Source: Natronosalvus caseinilyticus | Lineage (GTDB): Archaea > Halobacteriota > Halobacteria > Halobacteriales > Natrialbaceae | Direction of reading: 5' to 3' | Assembly (NCBI RefSeq): GCF_017357105.1 | Contig: NZ_CP071596.1 | Span: 3,162,001 to 3,226,000, forward strand | DNA length: 64,000 bases | In this document: piece by piece, positions 18,723 to 27,128 of the stretch | Position numbering within the stretch: the first letter of the stretch is position 1 | How the letters are laid out: each line of letters starts with the position of its first letter | The notes under the pieces: model-generated | The model's input: the letters and a program-made list of their open reading frames with translations, nothing else | Databases searched by the model: none | Told to the model about the DNA's origin: nothing | Made by a program: the position numbers and the translations under genes

Positions 18723-19961
18723 ATGACGGAATCGGGATCGAACGAACCCTCCAGAGACGAGCCACCGGGGCGGACAGACGTCGCGGCGCTCGAGCAAATC
18801 GACTGGGATCGGGTCGACTCGTCGTCGCGTCGGCTTTCGCCCGAACGAATCGCACTCGTGATCGGCGTCCTTACCGTCGGGTTGGCGTACCTCTACTACC
18901 GATGGAAGGACAGCATCTATCTCGTCTCTCGGTGGTACGTCGGCCCCGAAGATTGGCTGCTGCTGCTCGCCCTGGCCGTGGTCGTCGCCTACGGCGCCGT
19001 TCCGATGGTCCTCGATCCGTCCCGCGGCCGACGACTCCTCGCTCGGCTTCGGCGACGGTGGGCAACCGTCGTCAGTCTCGTGGTCCTCGGCGCCGTTACT
19101 CTCACCGCGCTCTACTCGATGATAACTGGGTTTCAGCCCCGGCTGACGTTATACTCGGGGACGGCCGGAACCGACAAACTCCAGCCGCCGGTCGGCTTCA
19201 GCGGTTCCTACCTGGAAACGGGAAAAGACTGCGTGGGCACGGTTACCGGGGACACGATATACGAACAGCAGTGTCACGGGAGCTGGGAGTACGTGTTCGG
19301 AACCGATCGCTGGGGCTACGAGATGGTCGACCTCCTCGTGGTCGGCGCTCGACCCGTGGCCTACGCCGTGTTCGTCACAGTCGGCATCATCGTTCCGCTC
19401 GCGACGATCGTCGGTCTCGTCGCGGGGTACTACGGGGGCCGTGTCGACGACCTCCTGATGAGCTACGTCGACGTCCAGCTCAGCATCCCGGCGATCGTCA
19501 TCTACATGATCGCGTACCTGTTCATCGGGGACTCATTTTTCGTCCTCCTCGCCGCGTTCGGCCTACTTTCGTGGGGCGGAATCGGCCGAATCGTCCGAAG
19601 CGAGACGCTGCAACGACGGGAGGAAGGGTACGTTCTCGCCGCACGGGTGCTCGGGGCCTCGAGACCGTACGTCCTGCGCAGACACGTCCTGCCGAACGTC
19701 ACCAACAGCGTAATCCCGGCGGCGTTTCACCTGATGGCCGTGCTCGTCCTGACCGAGGCCGCGCTCGCGTTCCTCGGATTCCACGCCACGTTCCAGTCGT
19801 GGGGTATGACGATGGGCGAGGGGCTGTTCAGAGCGGCCCCCCTCGACGCGTGGTGGGTCTCGACGCTTCCCGCCATCGCTCTGGGACTGACCGTCGCGTC
19901 GTTCAAGGTGGCCGGCGACGGACTGCGAGACGCGCTCGATCCACGGGGGACCCATGACTGA
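18723..19961 (+). CDS. Peptide-type ABC transporter permease, DppC family (second transporter)
   Basis: A 412-residue permease with a hydrophilic N-terminal 55 residues, two early membrane segments, an extracytoplasmic loop of about 70 residues with a cysteine pair (DCVG and QQCHG, possibly disulfide-bonded), then the conserved core. The coupling region reads EEGYVLAARVLGASRPYVLRRH and the protein ends DGLRDALDPRGTHD. The stop overlaps the following ATPase gene by eight bases. It would pair with the divergent DppB-like permease. Confidence 0.9.
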   Translation: MTESGSNEPSRDEPPGRTDVAALEQIDWDRVDSSSRRLSPERIALVIGVLTVGLAYLYYRWKDSIYLVSRWYVGPEDWLLLLALAVVVAYGAVPMVLDPSRGRRLLARLRRRWATVVSLVVLGAVTLTALYSMITGFQPRLTLYSGTAGTDKLQPPVGFSGSYLETGKDCVGTVTGDTIYEQQCHGSWEYVFGTDRWGYEMVDLLVVGARPVAYAVFVTVGIIVPLATIVGLVAGYYGGRVDDLLMSYVDVQLSIPAIVIYMIAYLFIGDSFFVLLAAFGLLSWGGIGRIVRSETLQRREEGYVLAARVLGASRPYVLRRHVLPNVTNSVIPAAFHLMAVLVLTEAALAFLGFHATFQSWGMTMGEGLFRAAPLDAWWVSTLPAIALGLTVASFKVAGDGLRDALDPRGTHD

Positions 19962-21009
19962 CGTGGACCCACTGCTCTCCGTCGACGACGTGCACGCTCA
20001 CATCGCGACTGCCGATGGCACCGTCCGGGCCGTCGACGGCGTGAGCTTCGACGTCCAGCCCGGCGAAACCGTCTGTCTCGTCGGCGAGAGCGGGAGCGGG
20101 AAGACGCTGACGTGTGATTCGATCACCGGCCTGATCTCGAGTTCGCAGGTCGACGTCTCCGGCTCGGTGACGTTCGAGGGCGAGGAGTTGCTCTCGGCCA
20201 GCGAGAGCCGGCTTCGATCGATCCGCGGCAACCGGATCGCCTACCTCTTTCAGAACGCCCAGAACGCGCTGGATCCGGTGTACACCGTCGGCGATCAGCT
20301 CGTCGAGGCGGTCACGTTCCACCGGGACGTTAGCGACGAGGCCGCTCGAGAGCGAGCGATCGATCTGCTGCAGACCGTCGGCCTCTCTCGACCGGCGGAG
20401 CGACTCGACGCGTATCCCCACGAGTTCTCCGACGGCATGCGCCAGCGCGTCCTGATCGCCATCGCCCTGGCCGCCGAGCCCGACCTGCTCATCGCCGACG
20501 AGCCGACGTCCGCACTGGACGTCACGATTCAGTCCCGAATCATCGACCTGATCGACGACCTCCGGCGAGAGCGAGCGCTGACGTTGCTGCTCGTTACCCA
20601 CGACCTCAGGGTCGTAGCCTCGCTGGCCGACCGCGTCGTCGTCATGTACGCCGGGAACGTCGTCGAGCGCGGCCCCGTCGAGGCCGTCCTCGAGCGACCG
20701 GGCCATCCCTACACGCAGTCGCTGTTCCGGAGTTTCGTGGGGCAGGGTGGGACGGACGGCTCGGTCGGCCGCACCGAAACCGTCGGACGCAACGAGCCGA
20801 TCCCGCGGGAAGGGTGTCGCTTCCGTCGAGAGTGCCCACACGCCGTCGAGGCGTGTCGCGCCGACGAACCGCCGTTCGAACCGGTCGCCGGCGTCGAAGA
20901 CCACCGTGCGGCGTGCATCTACCACGGCGACCGAAAGGATTCGAGAACGGTCCTCGACACTGCTCCCGACCTCGGCGCTAGCGGGGAGGGGGTGACCGAG
21001 GATGACTGA
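19954..21009 (+). CDS. Peptide-type ABC transporter ATPase, DppD family, with altered signature
   Basis: A 351-residue ATPase with Walker A GESGSGKT (44-51), Walker B LIADEPTSALD and switch His in VTHD. Two key spots depart from the family: the Q-loop reads LFQNAQNALDP instead of FQDPMTSLNP, and the signature reads FSDGMRQR (158-165) instead of FSGGMRQR. Both may weaken ATP hydrolysis in one site. Unlike the dppD of the first operon it lacks the 90-residue insertion after Walker A. Cysteines near 288-310 and 330 keep the family's C-terminal cluster. It overlaps neighbours on both sides by eight bases. Confidence 0.9.
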   Translation: MTDVDPLLSVDDVHAHIATADGTVRAVDGVSFDVQPGETVCLVGESGSGKTLTCDSITGLISSSQVDVSGSVTFEGEELLSASESRLRSIRGNRIAYLFQNAQNALDPVYTVGDQLVEAVTFHRDVSDEAARERAIDLLQTVGLSRPAERLDAYPHEFSDGMRQRVLIAIALAAEPDLLIADEPTSALDVTIQSRIIDLIDDLRRERALTLLLVTHDLRVVASLADRVVVMYAGNVVERGPVEAVLERPGHPYTQSLFRSFVGQGGTDGSVGRTETVGRNEPIPREGCRFRRECPHAVEACRADEPPFEPVAGVEDHRAACIYHGDRKDSRTVLDTAPDLGASGEGVTEDD

Positions 21010-22342
21010 GGCCGATCCGCTGCTTTCGGTCAGGAACCTCGAGAAGCACTACCCGATCACCGAAGGGCTCCTTCGGCGCGAGGTTGGGACCGTTTGGGCC
21101 GTCGACGGCGTGAGCTTCGACGTTCACCCCGGCGAGGCGTTCGGGCTCGTCGGCGAATCCGGCTGCGGGAAATCCACGACCGCGCTGTCGGTACTCCGCC
21201 TCGAGGAGCCGACCGGCGGCGAGGTCCGGTTCGACGGCGACGACGTCCGCGCGTACGACGACGACGAGCTGCGTCGCTTTCGCCGGCGCGCACAACTCGT
21301 GCTCCAGGATCCGGACTCGGCGCTCAACCCCCGTCGAACGGTCGGCGAGTCCGTCGAAGAGCCCCTCCGCATCCACGGCTTGCACGGCTCCCAGCGGCGT
21401 CGACACGTCGTCAAGGACACCCTCGAGCGCGTCGGACTCTCCGCCGTGGCGGCAGACCAGTACCCACACGAGTTCTCCGGCGGGGAGAAACAGCGCATCG
21501 CTATCGCCCGCGCGCTGGTGTTGAACCCGGACCTGATCGTCGCCGACGAACCGGTGAGCGCGCTCGACGGTCGAACCAAGGCTGACGTCCTCGAGCTGCT
21601 GGGGCGTCTCCAGCGGGAGTTCGACGTCGCGATCGTCTTCATTAGTCACGACGTCGAACTCGTGCGTCGGTTCTGCGACCGCACGGCGGTGATGTACCTC
21701 GGCGAAATCGTCGAGTCCGGGGCGGTCGACGACGTCTTCGACGAGCCTCGCCACCCGTACACGCAATTGCTCGTGTCGTCGATTCCCAGCCTCGATCCGA
21801 ACGCGCCACGCGCTGGCGTCGAGCCCCTGACCGACGACCTCCCCGACGCGTCCGACCCGCCGTCCGGGTGCCGATTCCACCCCCGGTGTCCGGCGATCAT
21901 CCCGCCTGCCGACGCGACCATCCCTCGCGACCAGTGGCGGGGGCTCGTACAGTTCCGATTCCGCCTCGAGAACGAGTGGACGACCGCGGACGACGTGCGT
22001 GCTGCCGTCGCCAGCGCCGGACGCCGGCCAGACGGCACCGACCACGCGGCTACCGAGTCCATCCCCGCTACCGACGACGCCGTTCGATCGACGTTCGATC
22101 TGCCCGCTAAACTCGCAGATCCGGATCTCGAGGCGGCGCTCACCGCGGCCGTCGAATCCATCGACGACGGCGACCTCGAATCGGCTCGAGCCCACCTCGC
22201 GGCGCCCACCGAGACCGTCTGTGAACGCGAGTCGCCGACGCTCGAGACCCGTGCGGACGGGCGACCGGTCGCCTGCCACCGGTACGATCCCTCGGTACCC
22301 GGCGAGCCCGAGACGGGCCTCGAGACGTCGGACACTCGGTAA
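21002..22342 (+). CDS. Peptide-type ABC transporter ATPase, DppF family (second transporter)
   Basis: A 446-residue ATPase with Walker A GESGCGKS (51-58), signature FSGGEKQR (158-165), Walker [11 protein letters not shown] (180-189) and switch His in FISHD. The D-loop continues [10 protein letters not shown] instead of [10 protein letters not shown]. The C-terminal cysteines (290, 296, 407, 425) match the first operon's DppF, again split by about 110 residues, although the inserted sequence differs and is Ala/Asp-rich. It is last in the operon; tpiA begins 32 bases later with its own promoter. Confidence 0.9.
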   Translation: MTEADPLLSVRNLEKHYPITEGLLRREVGTVWAVDGVSFDVHPGEAFGLVGESGCGKSTTALSVLRLEEPTGGEVRFDGDDVRAYDDDELRRFRRRAQLVLQDPDSALNPRRTVGESVEEPLRIHGLHGSQRRRHVVKDTLERVGLSAVAADQYPHEFSGGEKQRIAIARALVLNPDLIVADEPVSALDGRTKADVLELLGRLQREFDVAIVFISHDVELVRRFCDRTAVMYLGEIVESGAVDDVFDEPRHPYTQLLVSSIPSLDPNAPRAGVEPLTDDLPDASDPPSGCRFHPRCPAIIPPADATIPRDQWRGLVQFRFRLENEWTTADDVRAAVASAGRRPDGTDHAATESIPATDDAVRSTFDLPAKLADPDLEAALTAAVESIDDGDLESARAHLAAPTETVCERESPTLETRADGRPVACHRYDPSVPGEPETGLETSDTR

Positions 22343-22373
22343 CTATTTCGGTCGCGAGGGACTCCTCTCGAGC

Positions 22374-23018
22374 ATGTTCGTTCTGATCAACCTCAAGACG
22401 TACCCGTGTGATCCTGTCGACGTCGCCGAAGCCGCCCGCGACGTCGACGAGACGACCGACGCCCGCATCGCCGTCGCTCCGCAGGCGACCCACCTCAAGC
22501 GAGTCGCCGAGACTGGGGTCGAGACCTGGGCCCAGCACGTCGATCCCATCGACTACGGGAGCAACACCGGGCACACGCTCGCGGAGGTAGTCGCGGACGC
22601 GGGCGCGACGGGCACGTTGATCAACCACTCCGAGCGCCGCCTGAAACTCGCCGACGTCGACGGCGCGATCCGGGCGGCCGAACGTGCGGGTCTCGAGACC
22701 GTCGTCTGTGCGAACAACCCGGCCCAGATCGGGGCGGCCGCGGCGCTCGGCCCCGACGCCGTCGCCGTCGAACCGCCGGAACTGATCGGCACCGGGACGC
22801 CCGTCAGCCAGGCCGATCCGGACGTCGTGGAGGACGCCGTCAACGCTGCCGCCCGGGTCGACGAGGACGTTACCGTGCTCTGTGGCGCGGGAATTAGCAC
22901 CGGCGAGGACGTCGTCGCCGCCAGCGACCTCGGCTCGAGTGGCGTCCTGCTCGCCAGCGGCGTCGCCAAGGCCGACGATCCCGCGGCGGCGCTCGCGGAT
23001 CTGGTCGAGCCGCTGTGA
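22374..23018 (+). CDS. tpiA: Triosephosphate isomerase (archaeal type)
   Basis: Interconverts glyceraldehyde 3-phosphate and dihydroxyacetone phosphate. At 214 residues it has the short archaeal length. It starts FVLINLKTY (Asn/Lys of the active site), carries the catalytic His in LINHSERR, the catalytic Glu in [11 protein letters not shown] and the phosphate-binding GAGIS and [11 protein letters not shown] loops. A TAACTATTTC element is about 30 bases upstream, so it is probably transcribed separately from the transporter. Confidence 0.95.
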   Translation: MFVLINLKTYPCDPVDVAEAARDVDETTDARIAVAPQATHLKRVAETGVETWAQHVDPIDYGSNTGHTLAEVVADAGATGTLINHSERRLKLADVDGAIRAAERAGLETVVCANNPAQIGAAAALGPDAVAVEPPELIGTGTPVSQADPDVVEDAVNAAARVDEDVTVLCGAGISTGEDVVAASDLGSSGVLLASGVAKADDPAAALADLVEPL

Positions 23019-23126
23019 GTGAGATTGGACCATAGACGGCACGGGGACGGAGACGAGGATGACGCGAGAGCAGGCCGGTGAGCCGGACGCTTTTTGTCCG
23101 TCGCCAGCGAACTCGAATCAGTACCG

Positions 23127-23525
23127 ATGAGCGACGACGAGCCCCGCCCGAGCGCCGACGACACGTCGACTTCACACCCACTCGAGGTCACCTTAGAGAA
23201 CCGCCTGATGAGCCAGGGCGTCTACGTCACGTCGCTCGAGCGAACCGACGACCGAACGCGACTCGAGTACGAGATGGTGCATGACGTACCGGGCGTGACT
23301 TCCCACGAGGTCAGCACCGTCGTGCGAATCGTCTTGTCCGTCGCGGAGGAACGTGAGTGGGAGCCGGGAACGCTCGAAGCAATCTCTCGGTCCACCGAGG
23401 GGGACCGGCGCGGAACGTGGCGGGTCGAGCACGAGTGGTTCGATCAGCTGGGTGACGAACTCTCCGAACTCGAATTTTCGGACTTCGTTCTCGATACTAT
23501 TACGCACGAAGAGGATACAAAGTAG
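23127..23525 (+). CDS. Conserved haloarchaeal protein of unknown function
   Basis: A 132-residue acidic soluble protein. After 20 variable residues it reads LEVTLENRLMSQGVYVTSLERTDDRTRLEYEMV, then HEVSTVVRIVLSVAEE and a WRVEHEWFDQLGDELSELEFSDFVLDTI tail. The alternation suggests a small alpha/beta fold. No catalytic residues or signal peptide were recognised. A CTTTTTGTC element 28-38 bases upstream supports the ATG at 23127; the frame also opens at 23094. It precedes the TIR-domain gene by 45 bases on the same strand, so cotranscription is possible but unproven. Confidence 0.7.
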   Translation: MSDDEPRPSADDTSTSHPLEVTLENRLMSQGVYVTSLERTDDRTRLEYEMVHDVPGVTSHEVSTVVRIVLSVAEEREWEPGTLEAISRSTEGDRRGTWRVEHEWFDQLGDELSELEFSDFVLDTITHEEDTK

Positions 23526-23570
23526 TTACATTCATTACGGATTGCTGTCTTCGGTTCCGTAGAGCTACTG

Positions 23571-24191
23571 ATGACCGGAGAACAGGTGTTCGTCTCCCAC
23601 GCACCAGTCGACCTCGACCTCGTGCAGGAGCTGTTCTCGACGGTCAAGAACTTCCCGTTCGGCGTCCACATCGCCCTCGAGGAGATCGAATCCGGTCGAA
23701 CGCGCAAGCGACTCGAGGGTCGACTCGCCAACAGCGACGTCGTCGTTGCCGTACTCACCGAGGCCTCGGCGACCAGCCCCTGGGTGAACCAGGAGGTCGG
23801 GTACGCGCTCGCGAAGGGCATTCCGGTTCTTCCGCTATACGACGACGAGACGTTCCGCGGCGGGTTCATCGCCGATATCGAAGGGGTCGCCATCGATCGG
23901 GAGAACCTCTCGTTCACGATCTTCAACCTGCTCTGTCGACTTCGGAGCGAACTCTCCCCGCTCGGAGCACTGTCAGTCCCCAACTGGTACGTCCGATTCC
24001 CGTGTACGGTTCCGGACTGCGGCCACCCCGTGACGCTGGACATCACGCAGGGACAGACGAAACTCTGGAAACTCTCGGAACACGGCCAGTTTCTCGAGGC
24101 CACCTGCGAGGTCTGCGACGCCGCCTACGCCTTCGATCCGGCGACGATCGGGTTCGTCAGGCGTATGGACGGCCTCGAACGCACAGCGTGA
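23571..24191 (+). CDS. TIR-domain protein with C-terminal zinc ribbon
   Basis: A 206-residue protein. Residues 4-125 match a Toll/interleukin receptor fold: QVFVSHA strand A, a DLDLVQELFSTVKNF helix, SGRTRKRLEGRLANSDVVVAVLTEASATSPWVNQEVGYALAKGIPVLPLY. Glu75 in NQEVGYA occupies the position of the catalytic glutamate of NAD-cleaving TIR enzymes. Residues 140-185 add a zinc-ribbon-like module with Cys145, Cys150, His152, Cys179 and Cys182. Prokaryotic TIR proteins often act in phage defence by NAD destruction or signalling; here no partner defence gene is adjacent, so the role is inferred. It is convergent with a zinc-finger J-domain gene just three bases away. Confidence 0.8.
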   Translation: MTGEQVFVSHAPVDLDLVQELFSTVKNFPFGVHIALEEIESGRTRKRLEGRLANSDVVVAVLTEASATSPWVNQEVGYALAKGIPVLPLYDDETFRGGFIADIEGVAIDRENLSFTIFNLLCRLRSELSPLGALSVPNWYVRFPCTVPDCGHPVTLDITQGQTKLWKLSEHGQFLEATCEVCDAAYAFDPATIGFVRRMDGLERTA

Positions 24192-24194
24192 CGG

Positions 24195-24884
24195 TCACTT
24201 CAGCCGGTCGTAAGCCTCTTTGACGAGTTTGAACGCCGACTCGCTGCCGCTCTTCTTATCGGGGTGGGCGTGTTTGATCTGAGTCAGGAAGGCCTCGCGA
24301 AGCTCCTGGTTCGTCACGTCGTCGTCGACGCGGAGGATCTCCCGTGCTTCCGACTCGCGCATCTCGACGCTGCTGACGACGCCTTTCTCCTCGGCCAGCG
24401 CCTTGCAGTCCGGACACAGCTCCTCGGTTCGGCCGTCGATCGTCGTCACGTGATAGAGCTCTTCGTCGACGTACTCGTGACACTGGCTACAGAGCGTTCG
24501 ACAGGTCGCGAGCTCGGTCGTTTCCGGCGTTTCGTCGACGGACGCTCCGGTACCGTCGTCTAACTCATCCGATGCCGACGTTCCCGCATCCCCATGGCCG
24601 GGAACCTCCTCGAGGCAGTCGGGACAACACGTTATCACCGCTCCATCGGGCAACACGGCGTCCTCGAGGTCGTTTCGCGGAACGCTCGAGTGGCAGCCAT
24701 CGCACGTCCCGCGCGGCCGGTCGATCGACTCGAGTTTGCGGGCGGCCTCGCGGGCGTGGGGCGCACACGTCGGGCAGCACGCCAGCCGTTCTCCGTCCGG
24801 CATCGTCACGGTAGTAAGGTCCTCGAGCGCGACGACCCGTCCGCACCCGTCACACCGCTCACGGCGTTGGTCGACCACGGCCAT
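24195..24884 (-). CDS. Zinc-finger protein with C-terminal J domain
   Basis: A 229-residue protein with three CxxC-pair zinc modules (CDGCG...CCPTC, CDGCH...CCPDC, CSQCH...CPDC), a Glu/Thr/Ser linker and a C-terminal J domain with the diagnostic HPD in KHAHPDKK, followed by AFKLVKEAYDRLK. The J domain should stimulate an Hsp70 (DnaK at 31.8-33.7 kb) and the fingers would choose the client. Each finger follows a similar pattern (CDGC...D L ... PDG...CC..C), suggesting internal duplication. The J domain at the C-terminus is opposite to classical DnaJ. Confidence 0.85.
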   Translation of the reverse strand: MAVVDQRRERCDGCGRVVALEDLTTVTMPDGERLACCPTCAPHAREAARKLESIDRPRGTCDGCHSSVPRNDLEDAVLPDGAVITCCPDCLEEVPGHGDAGTSASDELDDGTGASVDETPETTELATCRTLCSQCHEYVDEELYHVTTIDGRTEELCPDCKALAEEKGVVSSVEMRESEAREILRVDDDVTNQELREAFLTQIKHAHPDKKSGSESAFKLVKEAYDRLK

Positions 24885-25037
24885 CTATCACATCGTTTGT
24901 ATTCGAACTATATTATTGTAGTCATCTCTGAAATTCACAGCGGACGATTCGAGAGCGACGGGCGACTTCGAGTGAACCCGGCGATACCGATGCTAGAACC
25001 AGAAACCGTGACACCAATACGGGCTCCGTCCCGACCG

Positions 25038-25481
25038 ATGGGTATGGGAGCGTTACCTACCGTATTCGATACCGATCGTCCTGGACAGCGAGCCATCGCG
25101 CTTGTCGGGACGGTCGACCTCGCCCTCATCACGGCGATCATGATGATCGGCCGACGCCAGCACGGCCTGCCGATCGCGAGCGAGCCGGGAGCCGCCCTCG
25201 AGACCGCCCTGCCGTTTCTCGTCGGCTGGACGGTCGTCGCCCTCCTCGCCGGCGCGTTCGCTCGACGGGCGATCACGTCGACGAGGACCGCCGCCGTCGT
25301 CACGACCGTCGCCTGGCTCGGCGCGGCGAACGTCGGCCTCATCTTGCGCTCGTCGCCGCTCTTCGACGGCAACTCGCTGTGGGCGTTCAACGTCGTCATC
25401 ACCGCCATTGGGCTGCTCGTGCTCGGAAGCTGGCGCATTGGGCTCTCGGTGGGGCTCCGTAATGCGGGCAGGCTCGAGTAG
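25038..25481 (+). CDS. DUF3054-like four-helix membrane protein
   Basis: A 147-residue polytopic membrane protein with four hydrophobic segments (IALVGTVDLALITAIMMIG, LPFLVGWTVVALLAGAFAR, TAAVVTTVAWLGAANVGLIL, NVVITAIGLLVLGSWRIGL). The DRPGQRA before segment 1 and LPFLVGW in segment 2 resemble the DUF3054 family of archaea and actinobacteria, of unknown function. The frame is open far upstream; candidate starts are 24990, 25038 and 25044. I prefer 25038 since it puts the family start shortly before the first helix, but this is uncertain. Confidence 0.7.
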   Translation: MGMGALPTVFDTDRPGQRAIALVGTVDLALITAIMMIGRRQHGLPIASEPGAALETALPFLVGWTVVALLAGAFARRAITSTRTAAVVTTVAWLGAANVGLILRSSPLFDGNSLWAFNVVITAIGLLVLGSWRIGLSVGLRNAGRLE

Positions 25482-25820
25482 TCTTTGGTCCGCTGTCCAT
25501 ACCTCGAGTACTCTCCGGTCAGAGAGTTACGCCCGGTGGTATCACGTCAGGTACCCACGTCTCGAGTGCGGGACGACCCGGCCCGAATCAGTCGTCGAAG
25601 CGGCCGGCGATTCGAGATCCGTCGTTCACGGCCCGAGTGTGCGCCGAATTCGATAATATCGATTTTGAGAGGAGGTTTCGAACCCGGCTGCTTTCGCCGA
25701 CTTGAACCACTCGATAAGTTACGAGGATAATCTCCCCTCTATCTGAATCAGGGACAAATCCAATATCGGCTAATTATGGGAAACGCTTATATGCCTATTC
25801 CTCATAGAATGTAATAGATT
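25482..25820. other. Intergenic region
   Basis: This 339-base gap holds no supported gene. The right end carries an ACGCTTATATGCC TATA element (about 25783-25795), some 27-37 bases before the start at 25821. The left two thirds are ordinary GC-rich sequence with no repeat or tRNA-like fold that I can see. Confidence 0.5.
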
Positions 25821-26036
25821 ATGGCTGGCTATTATGACATTGTTCTCGGACTTATCCCGGTCGCACTGCTCGGTATCACCGCTGCCCTGACCGTCGTCGG
25901 CGTCTCGTTGACGGCTGCAGTCCCGATTAGCGCCACCGTCGCAATCGGCGTCATCGGTCACGCGATGTTCGTCAACGGTCCCGTCGATTCCGTCGAGGAC
26001 GCCCCAGCCACGCGCCCCAGGGTCAACTCCGAGTAA
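25821..26036 (+). CDS. Small membrane protein
   Basis: A 71-residue protein with a near-continuous hydrophobic stretch from residue 6 to 52 that can form two membrane helices (VLGLIPVALLGITAALTVVG and VPISATVAIGVIGHAMFVNG) and a short polar tail. It has a strong TATA element at the proper distance and typical haloarchaeal composition, so I consider it a real gene. Function is unknown. Confidence 0.7.
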   Translation: MAGYYDIVLGLIPVALLGITAALTVVGVSLTAAVPISATVAIGVIGHAMFVNGPVDSVEDAPATRPRVNSE

Positions 26037-26080
26037 CCTCCAGCCACGCGGTTTTTATCTCTCGGTCTCCTCGTGGGAGT

Positions 26081-27085
26081 ATGACCGACGTCCTGTTTCT
26101 CACCAGCGAAGAGACGGCAGGCCTCGCCTCGCCCGCAGACTACGTTGATGCCGTTCGCGACGGCTACCGCCAGCGCGGCGCCGGCGCGCCCGCCGAACCC
26201 AGAACCAAACTCTTTCACGCCGACCCAGGTGGGCTCCTGACGACCTACTCCGCCGTACTCCCGGAAACCGGTGCGATGGGGGGCTACATGTACAGCGCCG
26301 GATTCGGCTCGGGCGACGCCTGGTTCGTCACGCCGCTGTTCGACGCCGACAGCGGCGAACCGATCGCCCTGCTCGACGGTGCCCACATGAACCCGTTCAA
26401 GACCGGTGCTGCCGGAGCGGTCGCCGTCGACGAACTCGCTCGCCAGGACGCCACCACGCTCGCCGTGATCGGCACCGGCCCACAGGCACGCGGACAGCTC
26501 CACGCGACGGCCACCATCCGTGATTTCGAGACGGTTCGCGTCTTCTCGCCGACCGAATCGAACCGCGAGGCGTTCGCCGCCGAGTTCGACGATTTGCTCG
26601 CTGCGAGCGTCACGGCCGTCGACTCGAGCGCCGCCGCCGTCGAGGGTGCCGACGTCGTGATCACGGCGACGACGGCGAGCGACCCGGTCTTCGACGGCTC
26701 GCTGCTCGAGCCCGGAACCCACGTCACCGCGATGGGCCAGTACCACCCGAAGAAGCGCGAACTCGACGTGGAGACGATCGAACGGGCCACGTACGTTCCC
26801 GACCTCCGGGACCGGGCGACCTACGACGCGGGGTCGTTCCTCGCGGCGCTCGAGGCAGGCGCGATAGATGAAAATCACGTTCACGCCGAACTGGGCGAGG
26901 TCGTGACTGGCGAGGCGGACGGCCGAACGAGCGACGACGAGATCACGGTGTTCGACAGCGGCGGGACCGGGATCGAAACCGTCGCGGCCGCGGCGATGCT
27001 GTACGAACGGGCAGTAGAAGAGGAACTCGGCTCGACCATTTCGTTCGCGCCTGCAAGCGAGGCACTGTCGGGGCGTCTTCCTTGA
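26081..27085 (+). CDS. Ornithine cyclodeaminase / mu-crystallin family dehydrogenase
   Basis: A 334-residue NAD(P)-dependent enzyme of the family including ornithine cyclodeaminase, archaeal alanine dehydrogenase and ketimine reductases. Seen motifs: LTSEETAGL start, PRTKLFHADPGGLLTTYSAVLPE, GGYMYSAGF, HMNPFKTGAAGAVAVDELAR and the nucleotide-binding VIGTGPQARGQLHA. It ends with EDENHVHAELGEVVTGEADGR-like family features. The substrate is not decided by these motifs; alanine dehydrogenase activity is possible. A GTTTTTATCTC TATA element lies 25-33 bases before the ATG. Confidence 0.88.
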   Translation: MTDVLFLTSEETAGLASPADYVDAVRDGYRQRGAGAPAEPRTKLFHADPGGLLTTYSAVLPETGAMGGYMYSAGFGSGDAWFVTPLFDADSGEPIALLDGAHMNPFKTGAAGAVAVDELARQDATTLAVIGTGPQARGQLHATATIRDFETVRVFSPTESNREAFAAEFDDLLAASVTAVDSSAAAVEGADVVITATTASDPVFDGSLLEPGTHVTAMGQYHPKKRELDVETIERATYVPDLRDRATYDAGSFLAALEAGAIDENHVHAELGEVVTGEADGRTSDDEITVFDSGGTGIETVAAAAMLYERAVEEELGSTISFAPASEALSGRLP

Positions 27086-27128
27086 AACGGACGGAGAAAT
27101 AGCGGGCGAGCGAACGACCGGTCACTCG

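Noticed and set aside
25482-25820. A hidden small gene in the gap before the small membrane protein
   Set aside because: Frames here have no promoter at the right place and no haloarchaeal acidic bias.
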